Made by a program: the position numbers and the translations under genes. Source: Actinokineospora iranica (GTDB taxonomy: Bacteria; Actinomycetota; Actinomycetes; Mycobacteriales; Pseudonocardiaceae). From it: 64,000 bases of DNA. Shown here in pieces: positions 1 through 7,994 of this stretch. How positions within the stretch are numbered: position 1 is the stretch's first letter; each line of letters starts with the position of its first letter. The stretch covers positions 124,001-188,000 of the forward strand of contig NZ_FMZZ01000013.1 of assembly GCF_900101685.1 (NCBI RefSeq). Direction: 5' to 3'. The notes under the pieces are model-generated. The model did not search any database. It was not told where the DNA came from and saw only the letters and a program-made list of their open reading frames with translations.

Positions 1-117
1 CGACCCATTTCCAGACATGATCGACTTCATCTAATCCTGGCATCCTTTACCCGATGTGATACGCTCAAGAATGACCAGGGAAAACACGCCTTGAGCACAG
101 CGCTTGCGAAGGTGATA

Positions 118-165
118 CTGGGGGTCAAGGGGTCGCAGGTTCAAATCCTGTCAGCCCGACGGTCG
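118..165 (+). repeat. att copy 1: 3' half of tRNA-Pro(GGG)
   Basis: It runs from the anticodon loop (CTGGGGG) through the T-arm (GGTTCAAATCC) to the acceptor strand and ends in CGACGGTCG. It shares 48 bp with copy 3 and 43 bp with copy 2. The preceding bases do not pair as an anticodon stem (CTTGA would be expected), so no complete tRNA is present. It is typical of tRNA-targeting integrase attachment cores. Confidence 0.85.
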
Positions 166-204
166 GGACACTGTTTACGCAGGTAGAGAGCGTCCCAAGT
201 GGAG

Positions 205-275
205 AAAGCGGCGAGACGCCTGATGTTGCATACAACATATGTGCAATATCGTATCGGGCGTCTCGCCGCTTTTTT
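205..275 (+). terminator. Rho-independent terminator after att copy 1
   Basis: A long GC stem (AAGCGGCGAGACGCC against GGCGTCTCGCCGCTT) encloses an AT-rich loop and runs into six or more T residues. It would end read-through from the tRNA side into segment A. Confidence 0.85.
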
Positions 276-542
276 CATGCGGCTGCGGTCATAGCCACCT
301 CGTCCAAACTGTCCGGCCAGAGGAATCCGGTCAGGCCCGATGACGAACAGACCATGATCGCAAAGACCGACCAGCCGATGCTGCCCCGTGAGGGGCCTCG
401 CGGCTTCACGCGGCCCCTCAACAGCAATCAGCCCGGCTTAAGCGGGTTGTGCCGGTACCGAACGTGCTCCCCTGGGCACGTCCAGTAACCAGCCTCGACC
501 ACCTCCCGTGGATAGAAGAAGTCAGGGCACATTGGGCAATAG

Positions 543-1184
543 GGCCACCTGGTCGAGTCAACCTCCGGTTCCGTCGTCCCGGGCGTCGGCGTCCTCTACA
601 CCATCGAGCGCCTGGCCTCGGCAGCCGCGCACGCGGCGGGGCTCGGGTGGCCCTGGCGCGGTGAAGTGAGCGCGGTCATCGTCATCGTCTCGATCACCCT
701 GCTCATGGCCGGGGTCCTGGTTCCTCCCATCGGCACCCGCTGGGACGCCTATCGGGCTCGCCGCGACCTGCTGCCCCTCTGGACGCTGATGACCGACCTC
801 GCGCCCGAGCTGGTCTTCGGCCACCGAGACCTGCGAGCGCTCGTCACCGAGATCCGCGACATCTCCATCGGCCCCCTACGCCCCTACCTCGACCCCCGGG
901 TTGATCACCACGCCCGCACGATGGCCGGAGCCGAGCACGCCTCGGCAGAGGCCCGCGCCATCGGTCAGGCCGCCGCCATCATCGTGGCCATCCGCGCCTT
1001 CCGCGACGGACGACCACCGCTTGTCGCCCGCCCCCCGCTCATCATCGGCATCCCCGACCAGAGCGAACACCCGGCCAGCGAAGCCGACGAGGTCGACGCC
1101 TTGGTCCGCATCGCCAAGGCCCTGCCCAACCCGATCGTTACCCACGTCGTGAAGGAACTCGGCCATGTCCACGACCACGCCTGA
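543..1184 (+). pseudogene. 5'-truncated MAB_1171c-type putative transporter (DUF6545 end)
   Basis: Reading in the frame of position 543, the sequence matches the C-terminal part of the MAB_1171c family of membrane proteins. That part comprises one or two membrane spans (about 600-720), an R-x-R-R-x-L-L-P-L-W motif near 760, and an acidic C-terminal domain ending E-V-D-A-L-V-R-I-A. Family members are normally around twice this length with several N-terminal spans. Here an in-frame TAG at 540 closes the frame and the only start is a GTG at 666 inside the membrane region, so the N-terminus is lost. The last 20 bases overlap the next gene, an arrangement common for this pair. A short protein starting at 666 could still be made. 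Confidence 0.6.
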
Positions 1185-1788
1185 CGCCACCCCCCGCACC
1201 CCACGGCGACGCCTCGCGCGATGGACCACCGAGCTCCTCGCCCCCTGGGTGTGGGTTCTGGGGCTCCCCTTGGCGGTCGCATGGAGCGTGACCCATCAAC
1301 CAGGCCCGACCCTCCTCTGGGGTCTGATCGTCGGCATCACGGGCTCGGTCATCCCGATGGTCGTCATCGTGCGCGGTGCCCGACGCGGAGCCTGGGACAG
1401 CCACCACGTGAACAACCGAGAGGGGCGCGTCGTCCCGTTCGCCGCCTGTGTCAGCTCGCTCGCCCTCGGCTGGGTCGCGTTGGCCTTGGGCGACGCCCCA
1501 GACCAGATGATCGCTCTGACCGCGGCCATGTTCGCCACCCTCGTCGTCGCCGTGGTGGTCACCTTCACCGCTCACTGGAAGGTGTCGATGCACGCGGCCG
1601 TCGCCGCCGGGGCGACGATCATCCTGATGGTCACCTACCACCCGCTGATCGCCCTTGCCCTCGGCCCTGCCGTGCTCCTGGTCTGCTGGTCCCGCGTCGA
1701 GCTCCGCGACCACACCACCGCCCAAGTCCTCATCGGCGCCGCTCTCGGCGTCCTCGTCGGCGGTGGTCTCTACTGGCTTCTCGCGTGA
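1165..1788 (+). CDS. PAP2-like integral membrane protein
   Basis: This protein of 207 residues has about five hydrophobic segments. The third quarter carries K-V-S-M-H (a variant of the PAP2 P-S-G-H motif) and the C-terminus carries S-R-V-E-L-R-D-H, matching the S-R-x5-H motif of phosphatidic-acid phosphatase type 2 proteins. The loss of the P-S-G-H serine pattern makes phosphatase activity doubtful. Proteins of this kind often follow MAB_1171c-type genes, as here with a 20-bp overlap. It probably sits in the cytoplasmic membrane; substrate unknown. It converges on the DUF397 gene. Confidence 0.6.
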   Translation: MSTTTPDATPRTPRRRLARWTTELLAPWVWVLGLPLAVAWSVTHQPGPTLLWGLIVGITGSVIPMVVIVRGARRGAWDSHHVNNREGRVVPFAACVSSLALGWVALALGDAPDQMIALTAAMFATLVVAVVVTFTAHWKVSMHAAVAAGATIILMVTYHPLIALALGPAVLLVCWSRVELRDHTTAQVLIGAALGVLVGGGLYWLLA

Positions 1789-1799
1789 CTCCCGTCGAG

Positions 1800-1991
1800 C
1801 TACAGCCTCGCCCGGAAGGTTGCCCACTCGCGGGCATCGACAAGGAGGGCTCCGCCCCCGGGGTTCTTCGAGTCGCGAACGGCAATGGCCTCGGGCTGAG
1901 CAGGGTCGAACCCGACTTCGACACACTGCCCTTGGTTGCCGCTGTAGCTGCTCTTGTGCCAGCGGTACTGGCCCATCTCCCTGGTAGCCAT
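1800..1991 (-). CDS. DUF397 domain protein
   Basis: A small 63-residue protein. W-H-K-S-S-Y-S-G near residue 11, then C-V-E-V and A-V-R-D-S-K-N-P-G-G, then the terminal W-x-x-F are the hallmarks of DUF397. Genes of this family nearly always sit beside an XRE/DUF5753 regulator, as here, 38 bp downstream of one. The pair is often described as toxin/antitoxin-like or as a morphological or antibiotic-production regulator (the Scr1 group). The molecular role is unproven. Confidence 0.85.
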   Translation of the reverse strand: MATREMGQYRWHKSSYSGNQGQCVEVGFDPAQPEAIAVRDSKNPGGGALLVDAREWATFRARL

Positions 1992-2029
1992 CGCTGGCTC
2001 CTTCCTTCTCGGCTGTCTACAGAGGATGT

Positions 2030-2911
2030 CTACACGTACTGCCGCGCAACCCTAGCGATCAGGTCGCGGGACGCTTTGAGGTCCGCCGACGCGGCGCGAA
2101 GCCGCTGGAAGGCGGCGGCATAGCTCTGGATCAGGGCGACATCCTCGGGGTAGTTCGCGCCCGCGAAGTCCTCCAGGTAGAGGACCGTCCCGCGCTCCGG
2201 AAGCCTGAGCAAGGTGAACCGCTGCGGCGAGGTGAACGCCTCGTCATAGTTGCGGGTGGGGATAGGCCGAAACGGCAGGATGCGCAGCTCGATCTCCGGG
2301 TACTCGCTGAGCTCCAAGAGACGCTGAAGCTGGGCGTGCATGACCGAGTCGTCGCCGATCACCCTGTGCAAGCACAACTCGTTCAGAACCACGTCGAGCC
2401 GTGGAGGCGGCGGGTCGGTCCGCGTGAGGATCTCTTGACGACCGGTCCGCATGGCGACCTGACGATCCAGCTCAGCCGTACCCGCAAGGGGTGCGCCTGC
2501 CCTGAGGAGGACTCTCGCGTAGTCCTTCGTTTGGCAGAGACCAGTGACGGTCTCATGCTCGTAGATCGACATGTCGCTCGCTTCGCCTTCCAGCACCAGG
2601 AACCTGCGAAACCAGTTCGGTACCTCATCCCGGTACGACGCGCTTCGACGTCGGCGTCCGGACGGCCGAGGAACCGCAGCGAGACGCAGCGCTTCGGCCG
2701 CATCCCTGTCGCTCGCGCCGTAGAGGTCGAGCAGCACGGCCACGTCCTCGGACTTGATGGCCTGCTTGCCGTTCTCGTACCGGCTTATGCTCGCTGTGGA
2801 TGTGCGCAGGTGTTCTGCGGCCTCGGCTCCCGTCAGACCCGCGGTCTCCCGTAGCTCACGCAGCAAGATCCCGAGCTGGATCTGGGCGACTACAGGGTCC
2901 CCTGGCGTCAT
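2030..2911 (-). CDS. XRE-family regulator with DUF5753 domain
   Basis: This 293-residue protein has an N-terminal helix-turn-helix at about residues 10-65 (L-R-E-L-R-E-T-A-G-L-T-G-A-E-A-A then S-I-S-R-Y-E-N-G-K). A long C-terminal DUF5753 domain follows, containing W-F-R-R-F-L-V-L-E and Y-E-H-E-T-V-T-G-L-C-Q-T. This is the standard actinomycete partner of a DUF397 protein, which follows it in the same direction. It probably binds operator sites in the divergent region 2912-3433, where a 16-bp inverted repeat lies at 3008-3023. Its target genes may include its own operon and the genes on the other side. Confidence 0.85.
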   Translation of the reverse strand: MTPGDPVVAQIQLGILLRELRETAGLTGAEAAEHLRTSTASISRYENGKQAIKSEDVAVLLDLYGASDRDAAEALRLAAVPRPSGRRRRSASYRDEVPNWFRRFLVLEGEASDMSIYEHETVTGLCQTKDYARVLLRAGAPLAGTAELDRQVAMRTGRQEILTRTDPPPPRLDVVLNELCLHRVIGDDSVMHAQLQRLLELSEYPEIELRILPFRPIPTRNYDEAFTSPQRFTLLRLPERGTVLYLEDFAGANYPEDVALIQSYAAAFQRLRAASADLKASRDLIARVARQYV

Positions 2912-3007
2912 GTGGCCTCTCCTCAGTCACAGATTGCGGCGGCGAGCGCCCTAATCGTAACGAACTGTCACCAGGCGATTCACCCGTTTGATGGAACATT
3001 GCGGCGT

Positions 3008-3023
3008 AAGTTACGTGTAACTT
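3008..3023. promoter_or_regulatory. Palindromic operator candidate (AAGTTAC-GT-GTAACTT)
   Basis: A perfect 7-bp inverted repeat with two central bases, about 100 bp upstream of the XRE/DUF5753 gene, in a locally AT-richer stretch. Inferred to be the binding site of that regulator. No experimental consensus was used. Confidence 0.4.
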
Positions 3024-3357
3024 TCCATGTACCAGCCGATGCAAGTACGTTGACCTTAGACAGTGAGACCAGCAAGCCGAGTGCGGGGGGCGAGATGCAC
3101 GACGAAGGCGGCGCCACCCAAGGCGCACCAACTCGAACGCGGTGGTCATCCATGCCCCCTGCGGGCAGGGCCGTTCTTGACACGCTCCTGCTCGCGGGGT
3201 TTCAAGCTCGACAGTCAAATGAGTGACCGCAAGCAACAACGCGGCGCAGTGGAGGCGGGCGGAGCACGGCCCGCCACAGAGGTGCTCCTGACCACTGCGT
3301 GTCCCTGCAAGGCGTGACGAGCACGCGACGAAACCCCTACGTCGCTTCGCGCCTTGC

Positions 3358-3399
3358 CCGGACCCGCGCGGCTATCCCCCAGAAACCGCGCGGGTCCGG
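3358..3399. promoter_or_regulatory. 14-bp perfect inverted repeat upstream of the lasso-cluster leader genes
   Basis: CCGGACCCGCGCGG pairs with CCGCGCGGGTCCGG across a 14-base loop. It ends 35 bases before the GTG start at 3434 and has no T-run after it. It could be a stable 5'-UTR hairpin or terminator/attenuator limiting transcription into the lasso-peptide region, or an operator. The rest of 2912-3433 shows no convincing gene. Confidence 0.5.
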
Positions 3400-3433
3400 C
3401 CTCGATCCAACCGCTCAATCCCGGAGGTAGACC

Positions 3434-3817
3434 GTGACCACAACTGCCGAACAGGTGGCAAGGCTTCGTGAGCACGGCTTCGGGATGCTCCCTCTTCTGA
3501 GCAGCCCCTCATACATGATCACCGGGTTGCACTTCTACCGCTTTACGAGAGATCGCCGGTTCCTCGACACTGTTGTGATTCGCGCTGACGACTTCACCAT
3601 TGCTTCGCGACTACCGAACTCCTTCAATCCGGTTTTCCCGATGGGAGAGTCGCGGGCAGTGTGGTCGCGACAGGGAGAATTGATTGTCGTCATTAACGAC
3701 TTCTTGGAGAGGTACTACCGGGGCGAAACGGAGAGGACTCAGTCCCGTTTTCAGGGGGAGCTAGAACTGCTGCGCCAGCTAACACAGCAGTCGAAGGTGG
3801 GTGCAACAAATGGCTGA
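3434..3817 (+). CDS. Uncharacterised 127-residue protein, first gene of the lasso region
   Basis: GTG start with a strong ribosome site (GGAGG, seven bases upstream). The protein is soluble and of mixed composition, with an aromatic N-terminal half (M-I-T-G-L-H-F-Y-R-F-T-R-D-R-R-F-L-D-T) and a charged helical C-terminus (E-R-T-Q-S-R-F-Q-G-E-L-E-L-L-R-Q-L). I do not recognise a family. It overlaps the next small gene by 8 bp, so the two are probably co-expressed. Their position directly before the lasso precursor suggests, but does not show, a regulatory or accessory role. They could equally belong to the XRE/DUF397 neighbourhood. Confidence 0.6.
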   Translation: MTTTAEQVARLREHGFGMLPLLSSPSYMITGLHFYRFTRDRRFLDTVVIRADDFTIASRLPNSFNPVFPMGESRAVWSRQGELIVVINDFLERYYRGETERTQSRFQGELELLRQLTQQSKVGATNG

Positions 3818-4007
3818 ACCGCAAGCCGCATGGCGTCCCGGCTTCTTTACCACCGACCGGTTCCATCGAGCACTGGAGAGCGCGAGAGCACCGCTAGTTT
3901 TTCGTGGAACACCGATCGAATGGTCGGTTTGCGGCGCTCCTACCGTCCTGCTCGACGGACCAGGTTCAGGTAAAAGATGTAAGACCTGCGAGCAACAGTC
4001 ATCTTAA
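3810..4007 (+). CDS. Small Cys-containing protein (possible zinc ribbon)
   Basis: A 65-residue product. The ATG at 3810 was chosen because AGGTGGG lies 8 bases upstream; a GTG at 3801 is an alternative. The C-terminal half contains W-S-V-C-G-A-P and later C-K-T-C-E, a C-x(n)-C-x2-C arrangement that resembles small zinc-binding proteins of actinomycetes. A fourth metal ligand is not obvious. It is translationally coupled to the preceding gene and lies 89 bp before the lasso precursor. Function unknown. Confidence 0.5.
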   Translation: MAEPQAAWRPGFFTTDRFHRALESARAPLVFRGTPIEWSVCGAPTVLLDGPGSGKRCKTCEQQSS

Positions 4008-4096
4008 CGAACCCATGCGGTTATCACCATACCCACTCGGTCGCCCTTCTTATCGCGACCGTGGTGTAACGAAAAATAACAATGGAGAGGAAAGTA

Positions 4097-4276
4097 ATGG
4101 CGACAAACTCCAGCACTGCGATCACGACCTCGGCCGGTTTCAGCGACGAGGCCGAGACGACTCGGCGAAGCGAGGGCATCGCGCCAGCGGGCCTGGTCAG
4201 CGTCGGTAGCGTGACCGAAATGACGCAGGGCGGCGACGGCGACGGCTCGGAGGACAAGCGCAGGGAATACGCCTAG
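4097..4276 (+). CDS. Albusnodin-like lasso peptide precursor (A)
   Basis: The product has 59 residues; ATG with GGAGAGGA upstream. Residues 1-44 form the leader, with P30 and L-V-S-V-G ending at G37 as a variant of the usual Y-x-x-P-x-L...G recognition element (the Tyr is not conserved). Thr43 is the penultimate leader residue, the hallmark of lasso precursors. The core starts at G45: GGDGDGSEDKRREYA. It matches the albusnodin core GQGGGQSEDKRRAYNC closely at S7-E8-D9-K10-R11-R12 and Y14. Ring closure would join Gly1 to Glu8 or Asp9. Lys10 matches the residue acetylated in albusnodin. The cyclase, fused B protein and acetyltransferase follow. Confidence 0.85.
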   Translation: MATNSSTAITTSAGFSDEAETTRRSEGIAPAGLVSVGSVTEMTQGGDGDGSEDKRREYA

Positions 4277-4291
4277 TCGTTCTTTTCTCTG

Positions 4292-4327
4292 CCGGGGTGC
4301 CTGGTTCTGCGGAGTCAGGCACCCCGG
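4292..4327 (+). promoter_or_regulatory. Hairpin between lasso precursor and cyclase genes
   Basis: CCGGGGTGCCTG pairs perfectly with CAGGCACCCCGG over a 12-base loop, starting 16 bp after the precursor stop. A C/T-rich stretch precedes it, but no T-run follows. Such hairpins between precursor and enzyme genes are expected to act as attenuators or RNA stabilizers that favour precursor expression. Confidence 0.6.
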
Positions 4328-4358
4328 CGGGGTGAATAGAGGAGAAAGGTCATCGCTG

Positions 4359-6176
4359 ATGTTGTGGTTCGGAGGGTTCAGCGGGACGACGGAGCCACCA
4401 CGTATTCCGCATGGTTCTGAACAAACTTGGCCCACTGTACGTTGCGGCTGGCTGGTTGGGCCGTGGCCGAAATATGAGATCAGAACCTCTCGAACGGCAT
4501 GTCGGGCTGTCGCGGTCATCGGACCATGCAGCTTGGAACGCAGCGAACTGGCGCGACTTGCCGTCCACGGCGTGCCCGATGACGCGGGACTGCTGTGGTC
4601 GGGTAGCTACACCATCATCCAGACCGACGATGATGGGACAGTAGTTTGGACTGACGTCGGTGGAGCATGGCCGATCTACACGTCAGTGGCTGACGGCGGG
4701 GTGTACTGGGCATCGAGTGCACGTGCCTTGGCAGCGCTAGATCGTCAGGGCGTCGATAGAGATCGGTTGGCCGCGGGACTACTCGCCCCGGCCGTCCCCG
4801 TGTTGTCTACAGGTCGATCAGCGTTCGAGAGAGTGTCCCTGGTCCCGGCCGGGCATAAACTATTCTTGCCTAAAGCTAAACCGCCATTCGCTCAGCGCGT
4901 ATGGCGCCCTCGTGCGCTACCCGGCGATCATAGCTCCCGTCTTCGTACTGAACTCGCTGCTGCCGTCGCCACCCGGGTAGACCCGGTGTCCTCGCCGACC
5001 GTGGATCTATCCGGGGGATACGATTCGTCGGCTCTGACGTTGTTGGCGGCTGAGCGGTTGAGTCCAGATAGAACGATCACAGCGGTGACTGTCCACGCGA
5101 ATGGCACCACCGAGGAAGGTGATCTGAAGTATTCGCGTGCGGTCGCGAAATATCCGGGTATCGCGCACCGACTCATGGCAATCGGTGAGACCCATTTGCC
5201 GTACAGCAGCCTTGGTAGAGTTTCGGTGACGGACGAACCGGCACCTTCCACCATCGCGCACGCACGGTTCTCGGCGCAACTTCTTTGGATGCGTGAAATG
5301 TGCCGCTCGGACAGTCACATGACTGGCGACGGGGGAGACAGCCTGTTGTGTTCCCCGCCAACGATGCTCGCAGACCTGCTGAACGCGGGTTCCTATCGTC
5401 GCATGGTTGCTGAGGCACTGGCGTGGGCACGGCTACGCCGCGTCTCAGCACTACCGTTGCTGGCATCAGCACGCCGCACCGCCCGCACGGGCCGACCTGC
5501 CGCCCTACGCGCATGGGCAAACAACCTGTTGACAGATCGCCGGAGTTCAGTGGCCGATGTTGGATGGCTCCCGTCAACCCGACACCCGAGGTGGGCTACG
5601 TCCGAGGCTCGGGAGCGGGCCGCGAATGTGGCGGCAGCCGTCGCCGACCAGGCGGACCAGGTCCCAGCGCGCGGCTTCACCTCGTATCTCATCGCTGAGG
5701 CCATGACGGAGGTGGGCCGCACAGCGCGCGCCGACGCGCAACTAGCCGAGGCAAGCGGGATTGCACTGCACAACCCGTTCACTGACTCCCGCGTTATCGA
5801 CGCCTGTCTGTCTGTGCCGCTGCACGCCCGCCCCGGCCCTGCCGTCTACAAGCCGATCCTGCGCCAGGCGATGGCTGACCTGTTCCCCGCCGAGCTGGCG
5901 ACGCGAACCACCAAGGGCAGCTACACCAGCGACTACTACCAGGGGATACGCGCAAATCTCACCAACCTGAGCGCCTTGATGGACGGACACCTGGCCGCGC
6001 TCGGATTGATCGACCCCGCCGAGTTCCGGCATACGCTCAGGCTGGCCGCGGCAGGCATCCCTACCGCGTTCGTCACCGTGGAACCCGCTGTCCGGACCGA
6101 AGTGTGGCTGCGGGCAGTCCATGCGGCCCCGGAGGTGCAATGGACCTCTCCGCAGAGAACGCAGGCAGCAGCGTGA
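4359..6176 (+). CDS. Lasso peptide isopeptide-forming cyclase (asparagine-synthetase-like, C)
   Basis: The enzyme adenylates the acidic ring residue of the core and closes the macrolactam on Gly1. It has 605 residues from ATG 4359, chosen for GGAGAAAGG nine bases upstream; a GTG at 4332 lies hard against the hairpin. The N-terminal half resembles a degenerate glutaminase domain lacking the catalytic Cys at position 2. The C-terminal half is the AMP-forming domain with the pyrophosphatase loop V-D-L-S-G-G-Y-D-S-S at about residues 214-223. It lies downstream of the precursor and overlaps the B gene by 37 bp. Length and order match the albusnodin-type clusters. Confidence 0.9.
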   Translation: MLWFGGFSGTTEPPRIPHGSEQTWPTVRCGWLVGPWPKYEIRTSRTACRAVAVIGPCSLERSELARLAVHGVPDDAGLLWSGSYTIIQTDDDGTVVWTDVGGAWPIYTSVADGGVYWASSARALAALDRQGVDRDRLAAGLLAPAVPVLSTGRSAFERVSLVPAGHKLFLPKAKPPFAQRVWRPRALPGDHSSRLRTELAAAVATRVDPVSSPTVDLSGGYDSSALTLLAAERLSPDRTITAVTVHANGTTEEGDLKYSRAVAKYPGIAHRLMAIGETHLPYSSLGRVSVTDEPAPSTIAHARFSAQLLWMREMCRSDSHMTGDGGDSLLCSPPTMLADLLNAGSYRRMVAEALAWARLRRVSALPLLASARRTARTGRPAALRAWANNLLTDRRSSVADVGWLPSTRHPRWATSEARERAANVAAAVADQADQVPARGFTSYLIAEAMTEVGRTARADAQLAEASGIALHNPFTDSRVIDACLSVPLHARPGPAVYKPILRQAMADLFPAELATRTTKGSYTSDYYQGIRANLTNLSALMDGHLAALGLIDPAEFRHTLRLAAAGIPTAFVTVEPAVRTEVWLRAVHAAPEVQWTSPQRTQAAA

Positions 6177-6943
6177 CCTACCTATACGTCACAGCGCCCA
6201 GCGACATCGCAGCGTGCGATCTCGGCGCCGACACAGCAACCGTACTGGTGAACTACCGCACCGGAGACGTGCATACGCTGACCGACGAGTCCGCGCGATG
6301 GTGGGCCGAGCTGTCCACGACCGGCAACCCGGCCAGTACCAGCGTGCTCGACTCCCAGTCAGCCAGCCGCCTTGTCAACCAGCTCCGCGCGGCAGGACTG
6401 CTCACCGGGACCACGCAGCCGTGCCCGTGGCCCGCGCCGATTCCAGGCAAGCCCTGGCGACTCAGCTTCGGCACGCAAGAATCGCAGGCCGGACGCGCTC
6501 CTCTGCCGCACGTCCGGGTTCGCGCCCTTGCTGGGGGCGCGCTGGCGGTCGCCGTTGTACTGCTCACTCGGCACATCGGCCGCAGAAGCACAAGCATGGC
6601 CCGTCTTCTGCGGCTACTCACGTGGGCACACCACCTCGGCAACCACCCAGCCACTCCCGTTCAAGCCGAGCAAGCCGTCAACGCTGTGCGCCGCGTCTGC
6701 CTGCTCGTTCCTGGCCGCGCGGCCTGCCTGGAAGAATCAACCGCTGCCGTCTTGCTGCTCGCCGCATACCGCCTTCAGGTGACATGGTGTCACGGAGTCG
6801 CGGCAGACCCCATCAGACTGCACGCATGGGTGGAGACTGACCACGGGCCGGTGTCCGAACCGGCATCGACAACGCGCTACACACCGTTGCGCACGATCCC
6901 GAACCGAACCAAGGGAGACCATGACCACCAACCAGAGCGGTGA
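6140..6943 (+). CDS. Lasso biosynthesis protein: fused RRE (B1) and leader peptidase (B2)
   Basis: 267 residues; ATG 6140 behind GGAGG. Residues 1-90 resemble the PqqD-like RiPP recognition element that binds the leader (A-T-V-L-V-N-Y-R-T-G-D-V-H-T-L then W-W-A-E-L). The C-terminal domain is transglutaminase-like: the nucleophile Cys lies in R-A-A-C-L-E-E-S at about residue 196 and the catalytic His in R-L-H-A-W-V-E at about residue 228. It cleaves the leader after Gln44. Many actinomycete clusters split B1 and B2; here they are one chain. It overlaps both neighbours, which indicates translational coupling. Confidence 0.88.
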   Translation: MDLSAENAGSSVTYLYVTAPSDIAACDLGADTATVLVNYRTGDVHTLTDESARWWAELSTTGNPASTSVLDSQSASRLVNQLRAAGLLTGTTQPCPWPAPIPGKPWRLSFGTQESQAGRAPLPHVRVRALAGGALAVAVVLLTRHIGRRSTSMARLLRLLTWAHHLGNHPATPVQAEQAVNAVRRVCLLVPGRAACLEESTAAVLLLAAYRLQVTWCHGVAADPIRLHAWVETDHGPVSEPASTTRYTPLRTIPNRTKGDHDHQPER

Positions 6944-7511
6944 CCCGATCCTCTACCTCCGCGGAGAAACGGCCGCACTAGGCCCGCTGGAAAGCCGACT
7001 GGCCGAATCATACTGGCGTTGGGAAAACAACCCGCGCGTTCGAGTCGGCTACGGCCAGCAAACACCAGAATCATTGGAGGCGCGCACCGAAGGACTGACT
7101 CACCAACTCAAGAGGTCCGCTAACCAGGCCAGGTTCACAGTCTACGACCTTACCGGCGACCAGCCAGTACCGGTCGGAATATCGTCACTGACGATCGACC
7201 ACCCACGCCGAAACGCAGAGTTCTTCATCCTGATCGGCGAGGACGCGAGCACCGGCAGGGGAATCGGCACAGAGGCCACGCGGCTCACGCTGGACTACGC
7301 CTTCCATGTCACGAACTTGCGGTGCGTCTACCTGTCCGTTCTCGCACCGAACACGGCAGCCATCCACGCCTACGAGAAGGCGGGATTCCGTCGTATCGGA
7401 GAGCGCCGCTTGTCCGGCTACTGGCTCGGGGAACCGGCCAACGAACTATTCATGGACGCCATCGCATCAGACTTCCCAGGCCCGTCCGTTGTCAAATCCA
7501 TGATCAGCTAA
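6921..7511 (+). CDS. GNAT acetyltransferase of the lasso cluster
   Basis: A 196-residue GNAT enzyme overlapping the B gene by 23 bp (GGGAG just upstream of the ATG). The acetyl-CoA loop is visible as G-R-G-I-G-T-E-A-T-R near residue 114, followed by Y-A-F-H-V-T-N-L-R-C-V-Y-L-S-V and Y-E-K-A-G-F-R-R-I-G-E-R, the usual R-x-x-G-x-G/A and C-terminal GNAT signatures. In albusnodin the homologous enzyme acetylates Lys10, and the predicted core here keeps Lys10. Inferred role: post-translational acetylation of the lasso peptide, possibly needed for ring formation or self-protection. Confidence 0.85.
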   Translation: MTTNQSGDPILYLRGETAALGPLESRLAESYWRWENNPRVRVGYGQQTPESLEARTEGLTHQLKRSANQARFTVYDLTGDQPVPVGISSLTIDHPRRNAEFFILIGEDASTGRGIGTEATRLTLDYAFHVTNLRCVYLSVLAPNTAAIHAYEKAGFRRIGERRLSGYWLGEPANELFMDAIASDFPGPSVVKSMIS

Positions 7512-7631
7512 ACAACTCACTGAACACGTATTTTTGTGGCGACGCATCGCGACCCGCATACGGAACCACGACCTTCACACCGACCAGCCGCACCGACTGA
7601 ATCTCCTCAACCCCCACGGAAAGGGCCAGCC

Positions 7632-7883
7632 ATGAGCGGACATCTCGAAGAAGCCGTCGCCACGCTCAGCGCCGCCGCAGACCAAGTCCGCAGCCAAGCC
7701 GCCGCCGCCGTCGACCACCACCTCAACGCAGTCAAACAACAGATCAGCCAAGTTGGAAGCACCCTCCGCGAGCGCCTCGTCCAAGAAACCAGCGCCGCCC
7801 AGTCTCAAGTCCTTCAGATACTCGAAAGGCTAGGACAGAGCATCGAGGAAAACGCCCAGCAACTACGCCGAGTCGGTGCTTGA
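7632..7883 (+). CDS. Coiled-coil N-terminal piece of a probable polymorphic toxin
   Basis: 83 residues, starting at the ATG after a weak GGAAAGGG site. The sequence is almost entirely heptad-like helix rich in Ala, Gln and Val (A-A-A-D-Q-V-R-S-Q-A-A-A-A-V and Q-V-L-Q-I-L-E-R-L-G-Q-S). The stop codon is TGA at 7881, and the same frame stays open for another 157 codons into the toxin-like domain. So this looks like the trafficking or structural part of a longer protein, now separated from its C-terminal domain by one nonsense codon. Recoding or a sequence error would give the same picture. Confidence 0.6.
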   Translation: MSGHLEEAVATLSAAADQVRSQAAAAVDHHLNAVKQQISQVGSTLRERLVQETSAAQSQVLQILERLGQSIEENAQQLRRVGA

Positions 7884-7994
7884 AGAGACGGCGCTGACGC
7901 CAGCACGACTACTGCGTCAGCGCCGACTGCTTCCGCGGCCTCCGCCAGTCCACCGCGCACATCACCGCCGGTCGACCCGGCACTGGTCGCCGAG

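Noticed and set aside
61-165. A complete tRNA gene at the left att copy
   Set aside because: Only the anticodon loop to the acceptor 3' strand is present; the bases before it cannot form the D-arm, the 5' acceptor strand or the anticodon stem.
4332-4358. Earlier GTG start for the lasso cyclase
   Set aside because: It sits four bases after the hairpin without a ribosome site, while ATG 4359 has GGAGAAAGG at good spacing and the N-terminus expected for the family.
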